A DNA stretch of 62,167 bases. Origin: a virus. This document shows, one piece after another, positions 16,610 through 24,351 of this stretch. The stretch spans positions 1 through 62,167 of IMG/VR virus record IMGVR_UViG_3300042881_004112, one strand, 5' to 3'. The notes under the pieces are model-generated. The model made no database searches. It was not told the origin of the DNA and worked only from the letters and a program-made list of their open reading frames with translations. Every line of letters starts with the position of its first letter. Within the stretch, counting starts at the first letter, position 1. A program made the translations under genes and the position numbers.

Positions 16610-17320
16610 ATGGCAACAGAGATCATTCACGTAGAATATGAACTACCATTACCTAATAATTTTTTGGTAGATCATTCATTTAGCGAAGGAAACACTAGAA
16701 CATCTGCATATGATGGTCCAGATAAAATCTATCTTCAAATTGGTGAAGATGGAACAGAAAAGTATGGTCCATTGATCGAAGATGATATCCTTGACGGCAG
16801 ACCAATGCCAGAGGATGTTGTAGAATGGTTTGAGGTTGACTGCACAACAAATCCTTTGATTTGTCAATTAAGAGGACAACCAATAAATGAATTAGAAGAG
16901 CAATATACTGGAGAAGTTGTACATGAACAATCTCCAGAAATTGATGGATTTCCTCAATTTACCTATCAAACACCATTAATGCCTGGTGATATTTATGATA
17001 AGTACTCCGTAAAAGTTGTTGATGGTGAACTTACAATTAAAACCTGGACAGTAATTCAAAAATTATTGGACAGAGATACTGATCTAACTTGGGATGATAT
17101 TAGACGCCACAGAGATGGTCACTTACAAGGAACAGATGGTAGAGTTACTGAAGATATGCCACAAACATTGAAGGATGCTTGGAAGGAATATCGTCAGAAG
17201 TTAAGAGATTTTCCAGAAATAATGCAATCTAATGGAGTTCCTCCTAATATTGCATACTATATGTTCCCAGAAAATCCAGACGCAATAAAAGAACCAACTA
17301 ATGGTGGATTAACTATTTGA
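16610..17320 (+). CDS. Tail-assembly-chaperone-like protein
   Basis: The C-terminal 75 residues of this 236-residue protein carry the pattern WDDIRRHRDGHLQGTDGR, then AWKEYRQKLRDFPE. This matches the phage tail assembly chaperone domain (Phage_tail_APC type, consensus R-x-L-x-x-TDW and YRQALRDIP). The Trp of TDW is replaced by GR here. The first 150 residues are acidic and unassigned. Such domains are usually encoded next to fibre genes and help fold or attach fibres, which fits its position behind the adhesin-like triplet. It starts a new unit with its own late promoter. Confidence 0.65.
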   Translation: MATEIIHVEYELPLPNNFLVDHSFSEGNTRTSAYDGPDKIYLQIGEDGTEKYGPLIEDDILDGRPMPEDVVEWFEVDCTTNPLICQLRGQPINELEEQYTGEVVHEQSPEIDGFPQFTYQTPLMPGDIYDKYSVKVVDGELTIKTWTVIQKLLDRDTDLTWDDIRRHRDGHLQGTDGRVTEDMPQTLKDAWKEYRQKLRDFPEIMQSNGVPPNIAYYMFPENPDAIKEPTNGGLTI

Positions 17321-17338
17321 TTTTGCTTTATTTTTAAT

Positions 17339-17875
17339 ATGAATCAAGATTATAAATTATACAAATTTGATTATATAAAAGAAAATCAAGCAGAGATTAT
17401 AAAGGTGGCAAGTTTTTGCCACCAATCTTTGCTTTCTGATGGATTTGGAGATACTACTTGGAATTATTATTTGTATAATATCTTTAGTGTATCTTCTCCA
17501 TCCATTCATTTTTGGAATATTTTTAAAAAACTAAATGATATAATCAGAGAAAATATAAAAGAAGATAAAGTTTGGATGCAATCTTGGTTAAATTATCATG
17601 ATTATGATCAAGTATTAGATTGGCACAATCATTCGGCACCTTATCATGGGTATGTTTCAATAGAACCTCAGGATACAACTACTGAATTTGGAGATTGGAA
17701 CATTGAAAATGAAGTAGGAAATATATATTTTGGACGTGGTAATATACGCCATAGAGTAGTTAATAAATCAAAATATTCTGGTAAACGAATTACTATTGGA
17801 TTTGATGTAATGCCAGAAAGTTGCTATGAACTTAATATGCCGACTAAAAATTATGGTTCTATTCCTTTATTGTAA
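17339..17875 (+). CDS. Putative 2OG-Fe(II) oxygenase
   Basis: The 178-residue protein has a double-stranded beta-helix pattern. The segment LDWHNHSAPYHGYVSIEP holds candidate iron ligands, and the distal GNIRHRVVNKSKYSGKRIT segment holds a His and the Arg that would bind 2-oxoglutarate. Enzymes of this superfamily hydroxylate small molecules, proteins or sugars. The substrate is unknown. Its stop overlaps the start of a second oxygenase gene (TAATG), so the two are coupled. Several oxygenases of this type occur in the window. Confidence 0.65.
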   Translation: MNQDYKLYKFDYIKENQAEIIKVASFCHQSLLSDGFGDTTWNYYLYNIFSVSSPSIHFWNIFKKLNDIIRENIKEDKVWMQSWLNYHDYDQVLDWHNHSAPYHGYVSIEPQDTTTEFGDWNIENEVGNIYFGRGNIRHRVVNKSKYSGKRITIGFDVMPESCYELNMPTKNYGSIPLL

Positions 17876-18480
17876 TGTTTGAATTAAATTCAAATTTAAA
17901 TGTAAAAATTAAAGTTGTTAATGGAAAGCAATTATTTGAGATAAAAAATTTTTATCTTAATCCAGATGGTGTTCGTGAGTATGCATTAAAATCAAAAAAA
18001 TATACAAAAAAAGATAATCAAGATCTCTTAGCATATTCTATAGGTCGTAGAGTATGTGAGGATGATTTGAGATTATCTTTTTTTATGAAGGATGTGTTTG
18101 AACAATTGTGCAGTCATTCTGGATGGCACATTAAATTTGAAAAAAAACATCACGAATATCGTTGGTCTGGAATGAGGTTTATGGTTAATGTCACAAACAA
18201 TAAAGAAATAATAGAAGATGGAAGGGAATATATTGCCCATGTTGATGGTCCAGATAATAAATGGGCTTGTGTTGTGTATTTAAATACCCCAAATGAATGT
18301 GCTGGTGGTACTGAATTTTATTCATATGATGAAAAATATGACAGAACAAAGATTGAATATGCCTCAAAAATGGAGTATAATAAGGCAGTATTGTATGATG
18401 CAAATATGGTTCATGGAGCCATTATGGATAGAAATATGTTTAAAAATCATGATCGATTAGTCCAGATCATGTTCATGTAA
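17875..18480 (+). CDS. Putative 2OG-Fe(II) oxygenase (DUF6445-like)
   Basis: This 201-residue protein has a clear HxD site in YIAHVDGPDNKWACVVYLN, a distal His in NMVHGAIM and a candidate 2-oxoglutarate Arg in HDRLVQIMF. It also has the GGTEFYS turn common in this group. It resembles the small phage and bacterial DUF6445-like oxygenases. It sits immediately before the sugar cassette, so a role in modifying a glycan intermediate is possible but unproven. Confidence 0.7.
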   Translation: MFELNSNLNVKIKVVNGKQLFEIKNFYLNPDGVREYALKSKKYTKKDNQDLLAYSIGRRVCEDDLRLSFFMKDVFEQLCSHSGWHIKFEKKHHEYRWSGMRFMVNVTNNKEIIEDGREYIAHVDGPDNKWACVVYLNTPNECAGGTEFYSYDEKYDRTKIEYASKMEYNKAVLYDANMVHGAIMDRNMFKNHDRLVQIMFM

Positions 18481-18486
18481 TAAATA
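18479..18486 (+). promoter_or_regulatory. Late-promoter-like motif (AATAAATA)
   Basis: AATAAATA overlaps the stop region of the oxygenase gene and lies 34 bases upstream of the heptosyltransferase-like gene, suggesting that the sugar cassette is transcribed late. Confidence 0.55.
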
Positions 18487-18520
18487 CACAGGATTAATAA
18501 TTTTTAACTGAGGTTATCTA

Positions 18521-19645
18521 ATGAGATCAAAAGCATTTTTTATTAATGGTGGAGCTGGCAGAGTTGTTTGTTCTATCCCTGCACTTGAAAAATATGCAGA
18601 AACCCATGATGATTTTATAATTGTTTGTGAGGGGGGAACAGATTTTTTTAAGGGACATCCCGTACTTCATAATAAAGTTTATGACAATTGGCATAAGGGA
18701 CTTTTTGAAGAATATATTAAACCTAGAGATTGTGTAAGTCCTGAACCCTATAGAGAGTGGAATTACTATAATCAAAAATGTAGCTTGTCTCAAGCTTTTG
18801 ATATTATCATTAATAATCTTGATGAACCAAGAGAACTTAAAGATCCATCTATACATTTGAGCAAGATGGAAGCAATTACTGGATTTAATACTATAGAAGA
18901 AGTTAAAACAGTAACTGGGAAAGATAAAGTACTAGTTGTCCAACCTTTTGGTAGATCTATTGAACAAGTAGGAAGTGATTTTATTGCTGATCCATCCTCA
19001 AGAAGTTTTTCTTTAACAAGTATTGTTGATATTATCAATGAACTTAAGAAGGATTATGGTATTGTTATTATGAGTGAAGTTCATTTTCCACTAGAAGAGA
19101 ATGAAGAAAATTCTAATTATAAAGTTGCCAGACCCCAAATCACGGACATTAGACTTTGGGCTGGAATTATAAATGCTGCAGACCATTTCTTGGGGTGTGA
19201 TAGTGTTGGACAACATATTGCAAAGGCATTTGGTAAAACTGCAACCGTTGTAACTGGTTCTACATATCCAATTAATATATCTTATCCAAATAGTAAAGAT
19301 TTTGATATAATTGATATTGGATTTGATAGAAGGAAATATGCCCCAATTAGAATTTCTATGGATGAGGAAGTTGATAGATATAATGATCAGGCAATGGAAA
19401 TGACAAAAGAACAGATAAAAACTGTCATTGAATCTGTTCGTAAAAGAATGGGCAAATCTGTTGCCTATACAAATTATAATAATACCAGAAACACTCAACC
19501 AACAACTCCCCCATTAAACTTGCCTTCTGGCAATAATAAACCTATGATTAAAAAATCTAAAGGATTTTTGAATCAACTTCAAAATACATCTTCAAATTCA
19601 AATTTAAATTCTCAAGTAACTGACGTTCTAAAAAATCTTAAGTGA
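18521..19645 (+). CDS. Heptosyltransferase-like glycosyltransferase (GT9 type)
   Basis: The 374-residue protein has a GT-B pattern. The N-terminal SKAFFINGGAGRVVCSIPAL lobe corresponds to the acceptor lobe of ADP-heptose:LPS heptosyltransferases. The C-terminal ADHFLGCDSVGQHIAKAFGK segment corresponds to the nucleotide-sugar site, where heptosyltransferases have a D-S/T-G-x-x-H-x-A motif; here it is DSVGQHIA. The last 55 residues are a low-complexity Asn/Ser/Thr/Pro tail. It lies directly upstream of carbamoyltransferase and ADP-heptose synthesis genes, so ADP-heptose is the likely donor. The acceptor is unknown. Confidence 0.75.
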   Translation: MRSKAFFINGGAGRVVCSIPALEKYAETHDDFIIVCEGGTDFFKGHPVLHNKVYDNWHKGLFEEYIKPRDCVSPEPYREWNYYNQKCSLSQAFDIIINNLDEPRELKDPSIHLSKMEAITGFNTIEEVKTVTGKDKVLVVQPFGRSIEQVGSDFIADPSSRSFSLTSIVDIINELKKDYGIVIMSEVHFPLEENEENSNYKVARPQITDIRLWAGIINAADHFLGCDSVGQHIAKAFGKTATVVTGSTYPINISYPNSKDFDIIDIGFDRRKYAPIRISMDEEVDRYNDQAMEMTKEQIKTVIESVRKRMGKSVAYTNYNNTRNTQPTTPPLNLPSGNNKPMIKKSKGFLNQLQNTSSNSNLNSQVTDVLKNLK

Positions 19646-19655
19646 GGAATAATAT

Positions 19656-21461
19656 ATGACACAATGGATTGCTGCTGTTGCCAGAGGGCATAACTCTGGC
19701 ATTTGTTTACTTAAAGATGGTGAACTGGTTATTTCTATAGAAGAAGAGAGATTATCCAGGCATAAGTATGATGGTGGACCTCTTGCCTCTATGGTAAAGA
19801 TATTAGAATATACTGATAAACTTGACTATCTTGTAATTGCACATACTCAACCACTTGGAGATTCTGGAAGAATTGATTTTACTGGAGATGATATCTATAC
19901 GGGACTTGCAAGAAAGCTTGGACTGATTAGTAGAAATGAAGATCCATATAATCATCCTCAAGTAATTGATTTGAGTAGAACCCATCATAAATTACATGCT
20001 GCCTGTGCTTTTTACAGATCTGGATTTGATAGTGCTGTGTCTTTAGTTGTTGATGGTGCTGGAACATTCATCCCGATGAGCTTTGGTAGAAAAAATGAAT
20101 TAGAAATGACTTGGGAGTTGGAGTCAATATTTTCTTGTGGGTATCCTGCAAATTTTAAAACATTATATAAACACCAAGCGGGAAGAGGTCCTTGGGGGTC
20201 TGCTAAAATTAAAGAATTTCCCAGCGACGGTGAGGGTGAAGAAGGTACTCATGAATTAATTCTTGATGAGAGTGCTGGAATTACAAAGGCATATGAAGCA
20301 GTAACTCAGTATTGTGGATGGGCACCTATTGAAGCTGGTAAAACTATGGGTTTATTCCCATACGGAAAACCAAATAAAAATGTACCAAAAATTTATACTG
20401 ATGGTGGTGGTGGGTCTTGGAAAACTGCTGATAGAAATGTTATAGTTCCAACTTATCCGAATGGTGCTGTTGTTAATGAAGGTCGATATGAATTTCTAAC
20501 CACCCCCAAAGATTGTGAGGATTTAACTAAACTTCAAAATAGAAGAGATTTGGCATATGCCATTCAGGTAGAATCTCAACAAATGGTTCTTGATTTGATT
20601 TATAAAGCCGTTGAGATTTCTGGTAATAAAAATGTTGTTCTTTCTGGTGGATATGGATTAAATTGTGTTGCTAATTACTGGTATCTTGATAAACTTAAAA
20701 AAGATGGTATAAATCTTTTTGTTGAACCTGTCAGTAATGATGCTGGAACTGCAATTGGAGCAGCTCTTTTAATTCATCATCAAATAAATGGTAATATGAA
20801 TATTATGAATAGAATTACTAATCTATATTATGGTCCAGAATATAATTATTCTGATGAAGAAATTGAAGACACCTGTAACAAATATGGTGCTACTAAAATA
20901 ATTGAAGGAGTTCAGTATAGTGATGTTGTAAAATTAATTACTGAAAAAAATATTGTTGCTTTGTTCCAAGGGAAATCGGAAGCGGGACCTAGAGCACTGG
21001 GTAATCGATCTATTCTATATGATCCAAGAGACCTAAATGGTAAAGACCATGTAAATCTTGTAAAACGAAGAGAATACTTCCGCCCATTTGCTGGGTCAAT
21101 TCTTAAAGAGCATGTTCATGATTGGTTTGATCTTCGTGGAATGGAAGATACTCCATTTATGATGTATGCTGTTAAGTGTCAGGATGGAATTGAAGAAAAA
21201 ATACCTGCAATTATTCATGTTGATGGTACTTGTAGAATCCAAACAGTTACTGAAGATGTTAATCTCCATTATTATGGATTAATTAATGAATTTTATAATC
21301 AAACTGGATGCCCAATAATTTTTAATACATCATTTAATTTAGGTGGAGAACCTTTGGTTGAAACTTTAGATGATGCTCTTCGCACACTTGCAAATTCTAA
21401 AATTGAATACCTATATCTTCCAGAATATAATAGGTTAATTGTAGTAAAAAATACTGATTGA
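19656..21461 (+). CDS. O-carbamoyltransferase, full length (NodU/TobZ family)
   Basis: At 601 residues this has both expected domains. The N-terminal Kae1-like domain has the metal motif THHKLHAACAFY near residue 110 and DGAG. The C-terminal YrdC-like domain has the signature FQGKSEAGPRALGNRSILYD. Family members make carbamoyl-adenylate from carbamoyl phosphate and ATP in the YrdC-like domain, then transfer the carbamoyl group to a hydroxyl, usually of a sugar, in the Kae1-like domain. It follows the heptosyltransferase-like gene by 10 bases. This suggests carbamoylation of a heptose, as in the carbamoylated inner-core heptose of Pseudomonas LPS. The substrate is inferred. Confidence 0.85.
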   Translation: MTQWIAAVARGHNSGICLLKDGELVISIEEERLSRHKYDGGPLASMVKILEYTDKLDYLVIAHTQPLGDSGRIDFTGDDIYTGLARKLGLISRNEDPYNHPQVIDLSRTHHKLHAACAFYRSGFDSAVSLVVDGAGTFIPMSFGRKNELEMTWELESIFSCGYPANFKTLYKHQAGRGPWGSAKIKEFPSDGEGEEGTHELILDESAGITKAYEAVTQYCGWAPIEAGKTMGLFPYGKPNKNVPKIYTDGGGGSWKTADRNVIVPTYPNGAVVNEGRYEFLTTPKDCEDLTKLQNRRDLAYAIQVESQQMVLDLIYKAVEISGNKNVVLSGGYGLNCVANYWYLDKLKKDGINLFVEPVSNDAGTAIGAALLIHHQINGNMNIMNRITNLYYGPEYNYSDEEIEDTCNKYGATKIIEGVQYSDVVKLITEKNIVALFQGKSEAGPRALGNRSILYDPRDLNGKDHVNLVKRREYFRPFAGSILKEHVHDWFDLRGMEDTPFMMYAVKCQDGIEEKIPAIIHVDGTCRIQTVTEDVNLHYYGLINEFYNQTGCPIIFNTSFNLGGEPLVETLDDALRTLANSKIEYLYLPEYNRLIVVKNTD

Positions 21462-21463
21462 TT

Positions 21464-21871
21464 ATGAAAAAAATCTTTGTTAATGGAACTTTTGATATTT
21501 TACACCTGGGACACTTGCAATTATTAAACTTTGCAAAGTCCTATGGTGATTATTTGATCGTTGCCATAGACACTGATGAAAGAGTAAAGGAAAAAAAAGG
21601 TCAATTCAGACCAATACATAATCAAGATGAACGCAGATTCTTTTTAAGGATGTTAAAACCTGTTGACCAAGTTGAATTGTTTTCTACTGATGAAGAGTTG
21701 GAAAATTTGATAAAAGGATTTAATCCCGATATAATGATTGTAGGCAGCGATTATAAAAATAAAAAAGTAATCGGAAGCGAATATGCAAAACAATTAAAAT
21801 TTTTCGATAGAATTCATGGATATTCAACAACAAAAACAATTCAAAGTATTATTGATCGGGGAAACCTGTGA
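21464..21871 (+). CDS. hldE: Heptose-1-phosphate adenylyltransferase (HldE C-terminal domain homologue)
   Basis: The 135-residue protein has the cytidylyltransferase-fold signature GTFDILHLGH (HxGH at residues 14-17). It ends with VGSDYKNKKVIGSEYAK and HGYSTTKTIQSIIDRG, which match the C-terminal domain of HldE/RfaE. That domain converts D-glycero-beta-D-manno-heptose 1-phosphate and ATP to ADP-heptose. In most bacteria it is fused behind the kinase; here it is a separate gene placed in front of it. I chose the ATG at 21464, 2 bases after the upstream stop. It overlaps the kinase gene by 56 bases in another frame. Confidence 0.85.
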   Translation: MKKIFVNGTFDILHLGHLQLLNFAKSYGDYLIVAIDTDERVKEKKGQFRPIHNQDERRFFLRMLKPVDQVELFSTDEELENLIKGFNPDIMIVGSDYKNKKVIGSEYAKQLKFFDRIHGYSTTKTIQSIIDRGNL

Positions 21872-22589
21872 GGATGAATATGTTTATGGAACAGTAGATA
21901 GAATTAGTCCAGAAGCTCCTGTTCCTGTTCTAAGTTATGAGAGAACAGAAACCTCTTTAGGTATGTCTGCAAATGTCAAAAAAAATTTAGAATCTTTTGG
22001 AGTATTTGTAAATCATATTACAAATAAAAATCGTATTATTAAAAGGCGAATAGTAGATAAAAATAGCAATCAACAATTACTTAGGATTGATGATGAAGAT
22101 AAAGTTGATCCACTTAGAGTATCTGAAGTTAAATCTGCATTTCTTCACATGCAATATGATGCTGTTGTAATATCTGATTATGATAAGGGGTATTTAACAA
22201 CTAATGATCTGGAGGTTTTTTGCCAAAATTTTTCTGGACCAGTTTTTATTGATACTAAAAAAACCTCGTTGTTTAGTTATCCAAATGTATTTTTTAAAAT
22301 TAATCAAAAGGAATATAGTAGACTTTTAAAAAAACCAGATAAAGAAAATCTTATTATCACTCTTGGTGAAAATGGAGCATCATATATGGATAACCTTTAT
22401 TTTACGGAAAAAGTAAATGTATTTGATGTAGTTGGTGCTGGAGATACTTTTTTATCTGCATTGACTTATGCTTATTTGAGATATCAAGATATTACTTCTG
22501 CTATTGTTATTGCAAACAAAGCATCTGCAATAGCAGTTCAAAATTATGGATGCTACGTTCTTACTGAATCTGATATTGAGGGATTATGA
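21816..22589 (+). CDS. hldE: Heptose-7-phosphate kinase (HldE N-terminal domain homologue), shortened
   Basis: The 257-residue PfkB-family kinase matches the N-terminal half of HldE. Landmarks are YVYGTVDRISPEAPVPVL near residue 25, QQLLRIDDED, VVISDYDKGYLT, and the anion-hole and catalytic motif VVGAGDTFLSA. It phosphorylates D-glycero-D-manno-heptose 7-phosphate at O1. It is about 60 residues shorter than usual. The segment between the GMSANVKKNLESFG helix and the KRRIVDKN strand is reduced, as is the stretch before the final motif, so the lid may differ. The ATG at 21816 keeps the family N-terminus despite the overlap with the adenylyltransferase gene. Confidence 0.85.
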   Translation: MDIQQQKQFKVLLIGETCEDEYVYGTVDRISPEAPVPVLSYERTETSLGMSANVKKNLESFGVFVNHITNKNRIIKRRIVDKNSNQQLLRIDDEDKVDPLRVSEVKSAFLHMQYDAVVISDYDKGYLTTNDLEVFCQNFSGPVFIDTKKTSLFSYPNVFFKINQKEYSRLLKKPDKENLIITLGENGASYMDNLYFTEKVNVFDVVGAGDTFLSALTYAYLRYQDITSAIVIANKASAIAVQNYGCYVLTESDIEGL

Positions 22590-23662
22590 ATTACATTGGA
22601 ATTAATCTGAGTCATGATGCTTCAATTACTATAGTTGATGGTACTGGAAAAATTGATACACATTTAAGTGAAGAGAGACTTAGTAGGATAAAAAAAGATG
22701 GGTGGCCTTCAAAAGTATTTGAATTTTTATCCCATAAATTTTTTGAATATGATAATTATTGTTTTTGTTCTCTATCCTACTATTCAAAAAAGTATCAACA
22801 TATTGTTGACGATATGTGGGCATTTTATAGGAACGTTATTACAAAAGTTATGACCAACAAAATTGGTTATAATAATTTAAATCAATTGACTAATATGATG
22901 TCTATATCTGATAAGCATCATATTTTACATGCCTGCACTGGATTTTATAATTCTGGATTTGATAAAGCTGTAGTAATTGTAGTTGATGGTCTTGGAAATG
23001 AAACTACAACTGGATTTGGTAATTTGGACGACCATGAATTTGAATCTGTATATATTGTAGAGTATCCAGATAAATTTAATTTAATACATTGTGGTACTAG
23101 TTTAAAATATAGTACTATATCAAAGAATAATTCCGAGCATCATGGTGAGTGGGATATGGGTATTGGCATGGCATATCCTGCAGTTGCATCTCATCTTGGT
23201 CTTGGATCTCAAAATTCTGGAAAATTGATGGGATTATCGTCATATGGTGAATATGATCCCAATATTAAATCTTTTTTAAATTTAGATGGCACAATAAATT
23301 CTAAATTATTCTATAAGTCTACATTTGGTGCCAATCTAATTCCATATGATTATATTGACTTTGGTGCAAATGATGCTAGTATATGGATGAACAATAAAAA
23401 TAAATTTAAAATAGCAGCAAATTTAGCATATAGAATGCAAAAGGATTTTGAATCATATATGTCAAATTTAATTTTAAAATCTTATCAGTTTACTGGAATA
23501 AAAAAAATAGTCTTGAGTGGTGGGTGTGCTTTAAATTGTGTTGCTAACTACGAATATCTAAATATTCTTCCAAAAGATGTTGAATTATACATAGAACCAA
23601 TGTGTGGAGATGAAGGGACATCTCTTGGATATGCTCAATTTACATATCACTCAAACATATAA
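22586..23662 (+). CDS. Carbamoyltransferase, Kae1-like domain only
   Basis: The 358-residue product has only the N-terminal transferase domain: INLSHDASI at the start, the metal motif KHHILHACTGFY, VVDGLGNE, KLMGLSSYG and the final SGGCALNCVANYEY with MCGDEGTSLG. It ends where the YrdC-like domain would begin, and no remnant of that domain follows. It would need a partner to supply carbamoyl-adenylate, for example the stand-alone YrdC-like protein at 34833-35417. Its start overlaps the kinase stop (ATGA). This puts a second carbamoyltransferase inside the heptose operon. Confidence 0.8.
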   Translation: MNYIGINLSHDASITIVDGTGKIDTHLSEERLSRIKKDGWPSKVFEFLSHKFFEYDNYCFCSLSYYSKKYQHIVDDMWAFYRNVITKVMTNKIGYNNLNQLTNMMSISDKHHILHACTGFYNSGFDKAVVIVVDGLGNETTTGFGNLDDHEFESVYIVEYPDKFNLIHCGTSLKYSTISKNNSEHHGEWDMGIGMAYPAVASHLGLGSQNSGKLMGLSSYGEYDPNIKSFLNLDGTINSKLFYKSTFGANLIPYDYIDFGANDASIWMNNKNKFKIAANLAYRMQKDFESYMSNLILKSYQFTGIKKIVLSGGCALNCVANYEYLNILPKDVELYIEPMCGDEGTSLGYAQFTYHSNI

Positions 23663-23681
23663 TACTTGGAGGTATATTAAA

Positions 23682-24014
23682 ATGAAAACATATTGTATTG
23701 ATATTGATGGTGTAATTGCTAAACAAAATGGGATATGCAAAACTTGTAAATATGAGTCATCTGTTCCTATAATAGAAAATATTGAAAGGATAAACAAATT
23801 ATATGATGAAGGTCATATAATCAAATATTTTACTGCAAGAGGTATGGGAACATATCAAGATGACGCTAAACTTGCTTCTGCAAGGTGGAAAGACTTTACT
23901 GAACTTCAATTAAGAATTTGGGGATGCAAATATCATTATCTTATTATGGGTAAGCCATCTGCGGACTACTATATAGATGATAAAGCAATAAATTCAGATG
24001 ACTTCTTTAAATAA
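23682..24014 (+). CDS. Small HAD-family phosphatase, candidate heptose bisphosphate phosphatase
   Basis: The 110-residue protein has the HAD nucleophile motif DIDGVIA (Asp7 and Asp9), the TARG motif and the C-terminal GKPSADYYIDDKAI loop. It resembles the short capsule-biosynthesis phosphatases (EcbF/BcbF type). The ATG at 23682 is chosen for the GGAGG site nine bases upstream. The ADP-heptose pathway needs a phosphatase to turn heptose 1,7-bisphosphate into the 1-phosphate. GmhB, the usual one, is a larger HAD protein, so this gene is a plausible functional substitute by context only. Confidence 0.7.
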   Translation: MKTYCIDIDGVIAKQNGICKTCKYESSVPIIENIERINKLYDEGHIIKYFTARGMGTYQDDAKLASARWKDFTELQLRIWGCKYHYLIMGKPSADYYIDDKAINSDDFFK

Positions 24015-24351
24015 GTTTGTCCCCAAAGGATGGGGATATGAAAAATGGATAGTCAATAATGAAAGGTATTGTGGTAAACTTTTATTTTTTGAAAGAAATA
24101 AGAGATGTTCTTGGCATTATCATAAGATTAAAGAAGAAACATTTTATTTACAGAGTGGCAAAATATATTTGTGGTATGGATGGGATGATGATTTAGCAAA
24201 AGCAAACATGAAAATATTAGAACCAGGAGATGCATTTCATGTTTCTGTGGGTCTTAAGCATCAGATGATTGCTCTAGAAGATTCTGAATTATTTGAATTT
24301 TCTACGGAGCATTTTGAAGAAGATAGTTACAGGATTATTCTGGGAGATTAA
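23998..24351 (+). CDS. Cupin-domain protein, sugar-related
   Basis: This is a single cupin domain of 117 residues. Metal ligands in the first motif are SWHYHKIKEETFYLQSGK (His40, His42 and a Glu), and a second-motif His lies in VGLKHQM. It resembles the cupin part of mannose-6-phosphate isomerases and similar sugar isomerases. It overlaps the phosphatase gene by 17 bases and converges on hldD with a 17-base overlap. In this cassette it could act on a sugar phosphate, but it does not resemble GmhA (a SIS-domain enzyme), so I do not assign it that step. Confidence 0.65.
   Translation: MTSLNKFVPKGWGYEKWIVNNERYCGKLLFFERNKRCSWHYHKIKEETFYLQSGKIYLWYGWDDDLAKANMKILEPGDAFHVSVGLKHQMIALEDSELFEFSTEHFEEDSYRIILGD

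Noticed and set aside
23998-24351. Cupin gene as the missing GmhA sedoheptulose-7-phosphate isomerase
   Set aside because: GmhA has a SIS fold of about 190 residues; this is a single cupin with no similarity, so the step remains unassigned.
18521-24351. Sugar cassette as a DNA base hypermodification system
   Set aside because: No hydroxymethyl-pyrimidine synthase, modified-base kinase or DNA glycosyltransferase is present in the window. thyX looks canonical, and the heptose genes point to surface glycans.
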